64,000 nt of DNA, taken from positions 1 to 64,000 of the forward strand of contig SFET01000002.1 in NCBI GenBank assembly GCA_004557125.1. The letters run 5' to 3'. Each line of letters starts with the position of its first letter. Within the stretch, counting starts at the first letter, position 1. A program made the translations under genes and the position numbers. Origin of the DNA: Clostridiales bacterium (GTDB lineage: Bacteria > Bacillota > Clostridia > Christensenellales > Aristaeellaceae). Under the pieces are notes generated by a model, which was given only the letters and a program-made list of their open reading frames with translations, had not been told where the DNA came from and made no database searches. Positions 26,346 through 35,562 of the stretch are shown here, in pieces.

Positions 26346-28223
26346 ATGTTGAAGGACCTTCAAAACCCGGCACAACTCAAAGAGATGTCCTATCGGGAGC
26401 TGCAGCAGCTGGCCGCAGAGATTCGATCGGAATTGATCGATACCGTCGCCGAATGCGGCGGCCATCTGGCTTCGAATCTGGGCGTGGTGGAGCTGACGCT
26501 GGCCATGCACCGCGTGTTCAACTGCCCGGAGGACAAGTTCGTCTTTGACGTCGGACATCAGTGCTACGTCCACAAGCTGCTCACCGGTCGGTACGGGCAG
26601 TTTCATTCGCTGCGCAAGCAGGGCGGCATCAGCGGCTTTCCCGATGCGGACGAGAGCCCCTATGACACCTTCGTTGCGGGCCACGCCTCCACGGCGATCT
26701 CCGCCGCGCTGGGCATGGCGCGCACCCGGGATGTGATGCATGCCGACAACAGCGTGGTGGCGGTGGTGGGCGACGGTGCGCTGACCGGCGGCATGTGCTA
26801 CGAGGCGCTCAACGATGCCGGTCAGAGCAAGACGCGGATGATCGTCATTCTCAACGACAATGAGATGTCCATCTCCCGGAATGTGGGCGCGCTCAGCGGC
26901 TATCTCAACAGCCTGCGCCAAAGCAAGAGCTACTGCGCCTTCAAGCGCACTATTCGCCGGGGACTGGAGAAGATTCCGGGCATCGGCATGCCGGTGTTTC
27001 ACTTCATTGAGCGGCTGCGGGATGCGCTGAAGTCGCTGTTCATCGACGGCAAGTTCTTTGAGGCGCTGGGCTTTGTGTACATCGGGCCCATCGATGGTCA
27101 CGATATCAGGCATCTCTGCCGGATCCTCAATCGGGCAAAGAATGACAAGCGGCCGGTGCTGGTACACGTCGTCACGCAGAAGGGCAAGGGCTACCGCCCG
27201 GCGGAGAATCACCCCGATGACTTTCACGGCGTGGCGCCCTTCTATGTGGAGTCCGGCAAGGCGCGCAGCGGTGGCGATGCGGGCTGCGGAACAGTCATCG
27301 CGCACCAGCTCAGCGAGATGGCGGACAGCGACATCCGCATCAGCGTGATCAGTGCGGCGATGGTCGCCGGAACCGGCATGCAGGAGTTCCAGAAGCAGCA
27401 TCCGGATCGCTTCTTCGACGTGGGCATCGCCGAGGAGCACGCAGTCACCATGGCTGCGGGCATGGCCGCCTCCGGCATGCGCCCCTATGTGGCGGTATAT
27501 TCCACCTTCATGCAGCGCGCCTACGATCAGATCCTCAACGACGTGTGCCGCTGCGAGCTGCCGGTGACGCTGCTGCTGGATCGCGCGGGCTTCGTGGGTG
27601 CGGACGGAAAGACCCATCAGGGCCTGTTCGATCTGAGCTACCTGCGCGCGATGCCGAATCTGATCGTGGCCGCACCCCGGGACGTGCGCGATCTCAAGAA
27701 GCTCATCGACCTGAGCGCAACCGTCAACCAACCGATGGCGATTCGCTATCCCAAGGCGGGACTGGATCTCGGCCCGCGCATGGCCGCCCAGCAGCCGCTG
27801 AAGGTGGGCGAGTGGGAGCTTCTGAGCGACGGCGAGGACGTGATGATCTTTGCGGTGGGACCCATGGTGCAGATCGCCATGCAGGTGGCCATCGAGCTGA
27901 TGGGCAAGCGCATTCGCGCAGGCGTCGTGGATGCGCGCTTCATCAAGCCCATGGACGAAAAGCTCCTGATGGAGAAGAGCCGGAATGTGAAGCTGGTGGT
28001 CACCATTGAAGAAAACAGTGTGATCGGCGGCTTTGGCGAGGGCGTCGCTGCGGAACTGTGCGCTGCGGGCCTGAACAGGCGCATTCTCAACCTGGGCGCG
28101 CCGGATCGCTTCATCGCCCATGCGCGCATCTCGCAGCAGCGTCAGGACTGCGGACTGCGCGTTGAACAGATCTGCGCGCGGATTCAGGAGGCTTTCGCTG
28201 CGGAACAGGGAGGCCAGGCATGA
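26346..28223 (+). CDS. dxs: 1-deoxy-D-xylulose-5-phosphate synthase
   Basis: A 625-residue thiamine-diphosphate enzyme: thiamine-binding GDGALTGGMCYEALN with the closing Asn, FDVGHQCYVHKLLTGR near the start, transketolase-type Pyr domain with DVGIAEEHAVTMAAGMA, and DRAGFVGADGKTHQG, then the C-terminal domain. It condenses pyruvate and glyceraldehyde 3-phosphate, the first step of the non-mevalonate isoprenoid route. Overlaps tlyA by 4 nt. Confidence 0.97.
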   Translation: MLKDLQNPAQLKEMSYRELQQLAAEIRSELIDTVAECGGHLASNLGVVELTLAMHRVFNCPEDKFVFDVGHQCYVHKLLTGRYGQFHSLRKQGGISGFPDADESPYDTFVAGHASTAISAALGMARTRDVMHADNSVVAVVGDGALTGGMCYEALNDAGQSKTRMIVILNDNEMSISRNVGALSGYLNSLRQSKSYCAFKRTIRRGLEKIPGIGMPVFHFIERLRDALKSLFIDGKFFEALGFVYIGPIDGHDIRHLCRILNRAKNDKRPVLVHVVTQKGKGYRPAENHPDDFHGVAPFYVESGKARSGGDAGCGTVIAHQLSEMADSDIRISVISAAMVAGTGMQEFQKQHPDRFFDVGIAEEHAVTMAAGMAASGMRPYVAVYSTFMQRAYDQILNDVCRCELPVTLLLDRAGFVGADGKTHQGLFDLSYLRAMPNLIVAAPRDVRDLKKLIDLSATVNQPMAIRYPKAGLDLGPRMAAQQPLKVGEWELLSDGEDVMIFAVGPMVQIAMQVAIELMGKRIRAGVVDARFIKPMDEKLLMEKSRNVKLVVTIEENSVIGGFGEGVAAELCAAGLNRRILNLGAPDRFIAHARISQQRQDCGLRVEQICARIQEAFAAEQGGQA

Positions 28224-29047
28224 AGCGCCGCCGCGCGGATATCGCGCTCTACGAGGATCTGAATCTGGAGAGCCTGGCGCTGGCCCGGGCTCTGATCATG
28301 GAGGGCCGCGTGATGGCCGGGGATCGCAAGATCCTCAGCGCCAGCGAAACGCTGAAACCCGGGGATGTGCTGCGGGTGCGGGGTGAATTGGACGCATACG
28401 TCAGCCGCGGCGCATACAAGCTCAAAAAGGCCCTGGAGGTCTTTCACATTGATCTGAGGGACAAGACCTGTGTGGACGTCGGCGCGTCCACAGGGGGCTT
28501 TACGGACGTGATGCTGCGCGCGGGCGCAGGGCACGTCTACTGCGTGGACGTGGGCTACAACCTGCTGGACTATCGCATTCGCAGCGACAGCCGCGTGACG
28601 GTGCTGGAGCGCACCAATGCACGGCTACTGACGGCGGAGCACTTCCCTGTGGCGCCGGAATTCGGTGCGACCGACGTCTCCTTCATCTCGCTGAAGGCGG
28701 TGCTGCCGGTTGTACTGCCGCTGCTGACCGGGCGGCGCGAGTTTGTGGCGCTGGTGAAGCCCCAGTTTGAGGCGGCGAAGGAGGACGTGGGGGAGAAGGG
28801 CGTGGTGCGCGATCCGGCGGTGCACAGGCGCGTGTTGGAGGACATTCTCGACTTCATTCCCACCACCGGCTGGCGCGCTGCAGGACTGGATTTCTCGCCC
28901 GTACAGGGCCCTGAGGGGAACATCGAATTTTTGTTGCATCTGCTGCCGGAGGATGCATCCGGATTGCAATTGTGTAAAGATCAGATAAATGACATAATTA
29001 CGGCAGCTTATGACAAATTTTTTAAATCGTCCAAAGGGGGCTTGTAA
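28220..29047 (+). CDS. tlyA: TlyA family rRNA 2'-O-methyltransferase
   Basis: A 275-residue protein with an N-terminal S4 RNA-binding domain (about 1-60; RRADIALYE, LALARALIMEGRVM) and an FtsJ/RrmJ methyltransferase domain: CVDVGASTGGFTDVML (SAM-binding), VDVGYNLLDYRIR, ATDVSFISLK, ALVKPQFEA. TlyA methylates ribose on 16S and/or 23S rRNA. The position between dxs and nadK is conserved in Clostridia. Confidence 0.93.
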   Translation: MKRRRADIALYEDLNLESLALARALIMEGRVMAGDRKILSASETLKPGDVLRVRGELDAYVSRGAYKLKKALEVFHIDLRDKTCVDVGASTGGFTDVMLRAGAGHVYCVDVGYNLLDYRIRSDSRVTVLERTNARLLTAEHFPVAPEFGATDVSFISLKAVLPVVLPLLTGRREFVALVKPQFEAAKEDVGEKGVVRDPAVHRRVLEDILDFIPTTGWRAAGLDFSPVQGPEGNIEFLLHLLPEDASGLQLCKDQINDIITAAYDKFFKSSKGGL

Positions 29048-29069
29048 CTTCGCTTTTCTTTGGTATATT
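29042..29069 (+). promoter_or_regulatory. Possible internal promoter before nadK
   Basis: TTGTAA (29042-29047), a 16-bp spacer and TATATT (29064-29069) in an AT-rich patch that overlaps the tlyA stop, 30 nt before the nadK ATG. Base use differs sharply from the flanking coding sequence. Confidence 0.4.
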
Positions 29070-29098
29070 CTATATAAGAGGGATGTGAGGTGATTCGC

Positions 29099-29947
29099 AT
29101 GGAATTTCGGAGAGTTGGCATTGTTTGGAATCCCTCCAAGCGGGTCGGCTTCGAGGTTGCACGCGAATTGAAGGAACTGTTGGACGAATATGATATTTCG
29201 GTCACCACGGGAATTACCCTTGCGCACGCGCTGAACAGTCCGGAGCTTTCAGAGGGGAGCTTTGAGGATTGCGATCTGTTGATGGTGCTGGGCGGAGACG
29301 GAACCATACTCTCCGCGTTGGATCACGCGCTGCCGCAGAACATTCCCGTGCTGGGAATCAACCTTGGTCGAATGGGCTTTCTGACCGAGGTGGACCCGGC
29401 AGATCTTCGCCGGGACGTCGTCAGCGTGCTCGAGGGCAGGTATACGCTGGACACCAGGATGACAATGACAATTCAGGGGGAGGACGAAAACAACGTCTTT
29501 GCCCTGAATGAAATTATTGTTACCCGGTCCACGCCCTCGGTGCGGATTTTGTCTCTGGAGATCGAGGTCAATGGAATTCTTGTGGATCGAATTTCCGGCG
29601 ATGGTCTGATTGTGGCAAGCGCCACCGGATCGACCGCCTATTCGTTGTCCGCCGGGGGACCGATTATTCGACCAGGCCTGGGTTGTTTTGTCATTACGCC
29701 GATCTGTCCGCACACGATGAATGCGCGTCCGGTGGTCGTATCTTCCGACGACCTGATTACGATTCGCGTGCTGGATGACCGGGGCGGTGCACACGCTGTT
29801 CTCGACGGGAGAAAATGCGTCAATGTGAAGCCGGGCGATCCGGGCATTACGATTTCGCGCTCGAACCTGAAAGCACAGTTCATACGCCTTCACGACCGCA
29901 ATTATTTCAGCTTGCTTCGGGACAAGCTGTCTGAGTGGACACATTGA
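29099..29947 (+). CDS. nadK: NAD kinase
   Basis: A 282-residue NAD kinase. GGDGTILSALDHALPQNIPVLG (glycine-rich GGDGT motif with the catalytic Asp), NLGRMGFLTEV, and GDGLIVASATGSTAYSLSAGGP (second conserved motif) are all present. It phosphorylates NAD to NADP. I chose ATG 29099 because the upstream GTG 29090 is part of the GTGAGGTG ribosome-binding site. Confidence 0.95.
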   Translation: MEFRRVGIVWNPSKRVGFEVARELKELLDEYDISVTTGITLAHALNSPELSEGSFEDCDLLMVLGGDGTILSALDHALPQNIPVLGINLGRMGFLTEVDPADLRRDVVSVLEGRYTLDTRMTMTIQGEDENNVFALNEIIVTRSTPSVRILSLEIEVNGILVDRISGDGLIVASATGSTAYSLSAGGPIIRPGLGCFVITPICPHTMNARPVVVSSDDLITIRVLDDRGGAHAVLDGRKCVNVKPGDPGITISRSNLKAQFIRLHDRNYFSLLRDKLSEWTH

Positions 29948-29989
29948 GCTCTGTTATTTGGGAGCGGACGCAGGAGGAATCAACCGGAC

Positions 29990-30442
29990 ATGAAGAGCGC
30001 GCGGCATAATCTGATTTTGGAAATCATCGAAGATAAAGATATTGAAACCCAGGAGGAACTGGCGGAGGAACTGAAGAACCACGGTGTGAAGGTTACGCAG
30101 GCGACGGTCTCGCGGGACATCAAGGAGCTGCGCCTGCTGAAGGTGCTCTCGGAGAACGGCGGCTATAAGTATGCCACTGTGGAGCGCGCGGAGAAGGGGC
30201 TGAACGACCGCTTCATCCGCATCCTCACCGAGTCCATCGTGAATATGGAAGCTGTGGGCAATCTGATGGTCATCAAGACGCTCTCGGCCAGTGCAGCTGC
30301 GGCCTGTGAGGCCATCGACTCCATGAAGTGGAACGAGGTGCTGGGCACCATCGCCGGAGACAACACGGTGCTGATCATCGGACGTTCTCCGGAGGCCATC
30401 GAAATCATCCAGAACCGCTTTCACAATCTGCTGAAGAGATAA
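29990..30442 (+). CDS. argR: Arginine repressor ArgR/AhrC
   Basis: A 150-residue regulator: N-terminal winged helix (about 1-70; ETQEELAEELKNHG, VTQATVSRDIKELRL) and a C-terminal arginine-binding and hexamerisation domain (about 80-150; GTIAGDNTVLIIGRS with the GTIAGDDT-like loop). It represses arginine synthesis and activates catabolism when arginine is bound. Placed 4 nt before recN, as in many Firmicutes. Confidence 0.95.
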   Translation: MKSARHNLILEIIEDKDIETQEELAEELKNHGVKVTQATVSRDIKELRLLKVLSENGGYKYATVERAEKGLNDRFIRILTESIVNMEAVGNLMVIKTLSASAAAACEAIDSMKWNEVLGTIAGDNTVLIIGRSPEAIEIIQNRFHNLLKR

Positions 30443-30446
30443 AAAA

Positions 30447-32180
30447 ATGCTTCTTGAACTTACAATTCGCAATATCGCCCTCATTGAATCGCTGCGCATC
30501 GAATTTGCGCAGGGATTCAATGTGCTTACGGGCGAAACCGGCGCAGGCAAGTCCATCGTCGTGGACAGCGTGAACCTGGCGCTGGGCGGCCGCGCCGATC
30601 GGGATATGATCCGCACCGGTGCGGAGAAGGGCAGCGTGCAGGCACTGTTCGACATCTCCCGGAATCCCCGGGCGCAAGCGCTTGCTGCGGAGCTGGGCGT
30701 GGATGCGGAGGACAATCTGGTGTGCGTGTCCCGGGAACTGAGCCGCAGCGGCCGCAACATCTGCCGCATCTCGGGAACGGTGCTGCCTCTGGCGACGCTG
30801 AAGCAGTTTACTGCGTTGCTGGTGGATGTGCACGGCCAGCACGAGCATCAGTCCCTGATGAATCCCGCAAAGCACCTGGAATTTCTGGATGCATTCGGCG
30901 ACGGAACGCACATTGCTAAGATGGAGGCGGTGCGCACGGCACATGCGGCGCGCACTACAACGGCATCCGAGCTTCGAAGGCTCCTCAAGGACGCCTCCGA
31001 GCGGGAGCGGCTGTTCGACATGCTCCGCTTCCAGGTGGAGGAGATCACGTCGGCAAAGCTCAAGAGCGGCGAGGAGGAGAAGTTGGAGCGCAAGCTGCAC
31101 ATGTTGGAGAACGCCGAGAAGGTGCGCAACGGCGTGGAGACCGCCTACGAGCTGACCTACGGCGGCGACGGGCGCAGCCTGAGCGCGCAGGAGGCATTGC
31201 TGCGCGCGAGCTCCGCAATGGAAGGCATCGTCGGTCTGGACGCCCGCTTTGAGAAGCTGGCCGGGGAACTCAAGGGACTGTACTACGGCGTACAGGAGGC
31301 CGGTGCGCAGCTGCAGGCCCTCAGCGAGGAGTTGAGCTTCGATCCCCGGTTGATGGACAGGATCGGCGATCGGCTGGATCTGATCTCCCGACTGGAGCGC
31401 AAGTATGGCGCCACGGTGGAGGAGGTCATCGCCTTCGGAAATGCCGCCAAGGCGCGCCTGGATTCGATCCAGTCCGGCGACGCGCGCATTTCGGAATTGA
31501 AGAAGCAGCTCAAGGCGCAGGATCGGGAGCTGCGCGCGGCCTGCGAGGAGCTGACGCAGTCGAGGCATGTACTCGCGGATGAATTCGAGCGCGGACTTCT
31601 GGAGCAGCTGAAGGATCTGGGCATGGCGCGCACGCGCTTCCAGGTGGATTTCAAGGCGATGGAGAAGCCCACGGCGGAGGGTGCGGATCAGGTGGAATTC
31701 CTGATCTCTCCCAACCCGGGTGAGCCGCTGAAGCCGCTGGCCTCAGTCGCCTCCGGCGGCGAGCTCTCCCGCATCATGCTGGCCATCAAGACTCTGTCCA
31801 TCAACCGCGGCGGCGTGGATTCCATGGTGTTCGACGAGATCGACACCGGCGTCTCCGGCCGCATGGCGCAGGTGGTGGGCGAGAAGATGCAGGAGATCGC
31901 GACGCAGAAGCAGGTGCTGTGCGTGACCCATCTGCCGCAGATTGCTGCGCTGGGAGACGCGCACTTCCGCGTGGAGAAGTCCACTGACGGCGAACACACC
32001 CGAACAGACGTGGTGCGGCTGGATCACGAAGGCAGAATCCGCGAACTCTCCAGGCTCGTGGGTGGCGCGGAGGACAGCGAGAGCAGCCTGAGTCACGCAT
32101 CGCACATGTTGATGGATGCGCAGGAGCGCCTGAAACGCCTGATGGCGGCGCAAAAGGACAACGAAACTCTTAACGGATGA
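30447..32180 (+). CDS. recN: DNA repair protein RecN
   Basis: A 577-residue SMC-like ATPase: Walker A GETGAGKSIVVDSVNLALGG at the N-terminus, a long central coiled coil (about 150-390), signature SVASGGELSRIMLAIK, Walker B MVFDEIDTGVSG and the H-loop CVTHLPQIA. It acts at DNA double-strand breaks. The stop codon lies inside the terminator stem that closes the operon. Confidence 0.96.
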   Translation: MLLELTIRNIALIESLRIEFAQGFNVLTGETGAGKSIVVDSVNLALGGRADRDMIRTGAEKGSVQALFDISRNPRAQALAAELGVDAEDNLVCVSRELSRSGRNICRISGTVLPLATLKQFTALLVDVHGQHEHQSLMNPAKHLEFLDAFGDGTHIAKMEAVRTAHAARTTTASELRRLLKDASERERLFDMLRFQVEEITSAKLKSGEEEKLERKLHMLENAEKVRNGVETAYELTYGGDGRSLSAQEALLRASSAMEGIVGLDARFEKLAGELKGLYYGVQEAGAQLQALSEELSFDPRLMDRIGDRLDLISRLERKYGATVEEVIAFGNAAKARLDSIQSGDARISELKKQLKAQDRELRAACEELTQSRHVLADEFERGLLEQLKDLGMARTRFQVDFKAMEKPTAEGADQVEFLISPNPGEPLKPLASVASGGELSRIMLAIKTLSINRGGVDSMVFDEIDTGVSGRMAQVVGEKMQEIATQKQVLCVTHLPQIAALGDAHFRVEKSTDGEHTRTDVVRLDHEGRIRELSRLVGGAEDSESSLSHASHMLMDAQERLKRLMAAQKDNETLNG

Positions 32181-32204
32181 AACCAATCGGTTTCATCCGT
32201 TTTG
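32172..32204 (+). terminator. Intrinsic terminator of the asp23-recN operon
   Basis: A perfect 13-bp stem (32172-32184 with 32189-32201, loop AATC) followed by TTTTG. It overlaps the last codons of recN. Confidence 0.85.
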
Positions 32205-32534
32205 TATGCAAAAAACTTTTGCGCGAAATGCGGAGGAATTTACCGCATAAACATGTATAAAAAACATGAGACAAAGCAGGCACATGCCGAATTTTGTGCA
32301 CATTTAACAAGTGAAGGCAAGGGTTTCGAGCTTCAGTGTTAAAAGTCGCCAATCTGCGCTTATGCGTCCGTTTTTAATCCAAAACTAAAGTTTGATTGTT
32401 ATAATTATTCGTAATTGTATGATGATGTATAAAATCTGTTGCACGCACATATCTTCCATATGTGATGCAGCTGATCTCCCAATCCGGATCCGCTGGATCG
32501 CAAAAAGACACAGCCGGAAAGAGAAGGATGCAAT
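32205..32534. other. AT-rich intergenic region before the membrane sensor
   Basis: About 330 nt without a gene, much richer in A and T than its surroundings. Several -10-like hexamers occur (TATAAT 32400-32405, TATAAA 32428-32433), but none has a good -35 at 16-18 bp, so I do not name a start site. I looked for a riboswitch-like fold and did not recognise one. In Clostridia spoIVB commonly follows recN; no trace of it is seen here. Confidence 0.4.
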
Positions 32535-34676
32535 ATGAAGAGGATCAAACGCCTGTTTCAGAAGGATAGACTGGGCCTGGTGCGCAGCACGCTCGTGCTG
32601 GGCGTCATGCTGCTGCTGATCGTGCTTCTGTTTCTCTTTGCACTGGGCAGCCGGGATTCCAGAGAGGCAGAGGAGCGCGCAGCAGATGCGGCACGGCAGG
32701 TCGCCCAGCAGTTTCAACTGCTGGTGGAGGACGGCTTCCGTCAGATGAACGTCGCTGCGGAGGAATTCAGCGAGGACACGGAGGCGGATCGGCTGCTGCT
32801 GAGCAACATGGTACGCTACGGCGTGTTCAGCGATGCAATGCTTCTGGTAGACGGTACGGAGTATCACATTGATGGCAGCAGCGCGCCTGCGGAGGCGAAC
32901 CGCTCCTACATCCGCTACCGCATGGGCGGCATTGAAGGAAAGATCAACAGCAGCGATGATGGCAACGTGCGCCTTTGCGTTTCCGCGAATGAGAACATGG
33001 AGATCGCGGCGGTACTGGATCCGGAGCGCCTGGACCGCATACTTCGCAGCGCGTTCACGGAGTCCTACGGCTATGCCATCTTTAACTCAGCGACGGGCAC
33101 GTATCTCGTCAACCGCAGCGATTACACGGACAATGGATACTATGATACGCTGTTGAAACTCAATTCCAGCGGGAGCACGGAGCAGCTGTTGCGCAGCGGC
33201 ATCGCGCAGGCGCGTGTGAAGCATGCTACGGAGGCCGGAGAGTACGAATACATTGCGCAGACCTCCACTTCCATCTATCCCTGGAGCATTGCGCTGTTCA
33301 TTCCGGATGCGCTGCTGATGCAGAGCTCGGAAAAGGCGGATTCGCTGCACCTGTTCTCCGCCGTGGCAGTGTTTCTGCTGATTGCAGCTCTGACGATCTA
33401 TGCCGCATCGATTTTGCGCCATCTCCGCCGTGAAAATCAGAAGGAAATGCGCAAGGCGCACGTCTCTGCAAAGATGCTGGAGCTTTCTGCAGACGATTCC
33501 AAGGCGACGCTATATCTCTATCAACGCAAGGAGGATCGCATGCTCGCCTTCTATGAGGGCCTGAAGCCGGAAGAGAATGCGCAAATGCCGGCACCCGTCA
33601 GTTTTGCGGAGCTCTGCGCCCGTTACAGTCTGAGCGAGGGGGATGCCGAACAGCTGCGCGAGCGCATCTGGGATCTGAAGGACGGCGAACAGAGCGATCT
33701 GAAGCTGATCTGTGCTGTTCAGGGCGGCAAGCATCTTCTGCGCTTCGTCACCAGCTGCCCGGCAGACGAGAAGGATCTGGTTATCGGCACGGTTCGTGAT
33801 TTCACGATGGAACAGCGGATGAAGATCCGTTTCATCGACGAACGCAACTTCCATCGCGCCATCCTTCCCAAGACCGTATCTGTCTGGCAGGTCAATCTCT
33901 CCCGAAGCCGCTGGCGGATCACCGACTGCAAGCCGGGACTGGACATCAGCAAGGAAAACATCCGCATGAACGAGTGGCGCGACTATGAGGCGGACCTTGC
34001 AATGTTTGTGCGCAACTATGTGCATCCGAAGGATTACGAGAAGTACATCTCCCAGATGGGCGTTGAAGAAATCCTGGAGATGTACAGCAAGGGAAAGACG
34101 GAGTTGGTGATGGAGTACCGCATCCGCGGCATAGGCAATGAGCGTTACCAGTGGCACCGCCAGGTTGTGCGCGTGTTCAAGAACCCGGACAACAACGATC
34201 TTCTTGCAAACGTCTATGTGCTGAATGTGGATGCGGAGAAGGACGCGGAAATCGAGCGCAGAGAGCGCACGCGCATCCTGCAGCAGACGCTGATCGCACT
34301 GAGCGGCATGTATTACGGTCTGTATTACGTCGATCTGGACGGGGATCTGTGCTATGCGGCGCGAACCCACGGCGGCGAACTCATCACGCGGCTGAGCACG
34401 CCCTTCAAGTCCACCTTTGCGGATTATATCACGCAGAACGTCCATCCGGACGATCAGGAGACGTTGCGGCGCTTGGTGGATCCCTACGTCATCCGGAAGA
34501 AGATTCGCGAGGGTTCCCACTTCATGCGCTGCGAATACCGCAGGAGCGTGGGGGACGGTTGCTACGAATGGTCGGCGGCCATTGTGCAGGCCGCACGCTT
34601 CGAGAACGGGACCGTGCGCGAGGTCGTCATCGCGCTGCGCAATATCACAAACGACAATCAAAAGGACCGCGGATAA
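32535..34676 (+). CDS. Membrane-bound Cache/PAS sensor protein without an output domain
   Basis: A 713-residue protein. A helix at about 18-38, an extracytoplasmic Cache-like sensor domain (about 42-270; YGYAIFNSATGTYLVN resembles a Cache core), a second helix (about 276-298), then a cytoplasmic part with two or three PAS-like regions (MEYRIRGIGNERYQWHRQV and CEYRRSVGDGCYEWSAAIV are typical PAS strands). No GGDEF, EAL, HD, kinase, phosphatase or methyl-accepting region is visible; the protein stops just after the last PAS. It converges on the Spo0A-like gene, which suggests but does not show a link to sporulation control. GAAAGAGAAGG lies before the ATG. Confidence 0.6.
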   Translation: MKRIKRLFQKDRLGLVRSTLVLGVMLLLIVLLFLFALGSRDSREAEERAADAARQVAQQFQLLVEDGFRQMNVAAEEFSEDTEADRLLLSNMVRYGVFSDAMLLVDGTEYHIDGSSAPAEANRSYIRYRMGGIEGKINSSDDGNVRLCVSANENMEIAAVLDPERLDRILRSAFTESYGYAIFNSATGTYLVNRSDYTDNGYYDTLLKLNSSGSTEQLLRSGIAQARVKHATEAGEYEYIAQTSTSIYPWSIALFIPDALLMQSSEKADSLHLFSAVAVFLLIAALTIYAASILRHLRRENQKEMRKAHVSAKMLELSADDSKATLYLYQRKEDRMLAFYEGLKPEENAQMPAPVSFAELCARYSLSEGDAEQLRERIWDLKDGEQSDLKLICAVQGGKHLLRFVTSCPADEKDLVIGTVRDFTMEQRMKIRFIDERNFHRAILPKTVSVWQVNLSRSRWRITDCKPGLDISKENIRMNEWRDYEADLAMFVRNYVHPKDYEKYISQMGVEEILEMYSKGKTELVMEYRIRGIGNERYQWHRQVVRVFKNPDNNDLLANVYVLNVDAEKDAEIERRERTRILQQTLIALSGMYYGLYYVDLDGDLCYAARTHGGELITRLSTPFKSTFADYITQNVHPDDQETLRRLVDPYVIRKKIREGSHFMRCEYRRSVGDGCYEWSAAIVQAARFENGTVREVVIALRNITNDNQKDRG

Positions 34677-34713
34677 AAGAGCGCCCGGAAATTCTCCGGG
34701 CGCCCGCTTTTGT
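34674..34713. terminator. Bidirectional intrinsic terminator
   Basis: A 9-bp G+C-rich stem (34681-34689 with 34695-34703, loop AATTC), A-rich on the left and followed by a T-rich stretch. It separates the convergent sensor and spo0A-like genes. Confidence 0.8.
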
Positions 34714-34724
34714 AACAAGGTCAT

Positions 34725-35465
34725 TTACAGTTCGATGTTGTTTAAAACGTAATTCAGGAATTCCTTGTTTGATGGACAGTTCGACATCTTGCGGTCGAGG
34801 CCGCCTCTATGGTAGGCGATGCTGATGGCGCTGCGCATGGAGCGCTCAATGCGGCAGGGTGTTGAATTCAGATTTCGGGAGATCTCCAGGTAGAGTCCGC
34901 GGGAAAGATTCCGCATCAGCGTGCTGTCCAATTTGGCAAGGCGCACAGCTTCGGTCAGATAGCTGCAGCCGGACAGCTTGGAGGGAATTCCCAGGGAGAC
35001 GAGGTAATTGCGAATGTGGGCATTGACGTGGTCGCTGTCCACATTTTCCATGTCACAGCTGTGGTTCAAGCGCTTCATGTTCCGGTACATTTCCGTGCAG
35101 GAACACAAAACGGGGTGCAGCGTGTGCAGTTCAACCGGCTTGAACAGCAGGTAGCTCGCGCCGTAGGTGCGGATCGCCTCCAGCGCGACGTCCGAGTAAA
35201 AGCGCGTACAGCAGATGGTTGCGGGGGCGTCGGAGAGATCGTTGATCGCGCGCAGCAGGGAAATGCCGTCCAGGCCGGGTAGTACCAGGTCAAACAGCAC
35301 CACATCCGGGTGCAGATGCTTGACCTTCTGAAGCGCGCTCTGTCCGTCGCTTTCGACGGCCAGAATCTCAATGTCGGGATACTCCTTGAAGAAGCGGCAA
35401 AAGTGTTCGGTAAACAGGGTGTCTGCGTCGGCAATCACAATTCGAATCTTACTCATATCATCCAC
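34725..35465 (-). CDS. spo0A: Spo0A-type sporulation response regulator, divergent
   Basis: A 246-residue protein: receiver domain (about 1-125; IADADTLF, acceptor Asp in LFDLVLPGLDG, Lys in LLFKPVE), a linker, and the sporulation-specific Spo0A DNA-binding domain (about 145-246; VNAHIRNYLVSLGIPSKLSG, YLTEAVRLAKLD, TPCRIERSMRSAISIAYHRG, SNKEFLNYVLNNIEL). The recognition-helix region is changed from the usual RVERAIRHAIEVAW, and the loop that normally reads FGYTV is missing, so it is well diverged or a paralogue. Its place beside recN, where spo0A normally sits, and beside spoIIP favours orthology. Start ATG 35465; ATG 35456 is an alternative. Confidence 0.8.
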   Translation of the reverse strand: MDDMSKIRIVIADADTLFTEHFCRFFKEYPDIEILAVESDGQSALQKVKHLHPDVVLFDLVLPGLDGISLLRAINDLSDAPATICCTRFYSDVALEAIRTYGASYLLFKPVELHTLHPVLCSCTEMYRNMKRLNHSCDMENVDSDHVNAHIRNYLVSLGIPSKLSGCSYLTEAVRLAKLDSTLMRNLSRGLYLEISRNLNSTPCRIERSMRSAISIAYHRGGLDRKMSNCPSNKEFLNYVLNNIEL

Positions 35466-35513
35466 ATCATCTCTATCACGTCCTATTAGAAGTATTTATA
35501 TCTGATTAGTATT

Positions 35514-35543
35514 ATGATACCACATTCTTAATCATTTTGTCAA
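35514..35543 (-). promoter_or_regulatory. Sigma-A promoter of the spo0A-like gene
   Basis: On the minus strand a perfect TTGACA (35543-35538), an 18-bp spacer and TATCAT (35519-35514), about 50 nt before the gene. Confidence 0.7.
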
Positions 35544-35562
35544 TTATGGAAGTAAAAAAATA

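Noticed and set aside
32205..32534. Riboswitch (e.g. cyclic di-GMP) before the membrane sensor
   Set aside because: None of the conserved core sequences that I know is present; the region is just AT-rich.
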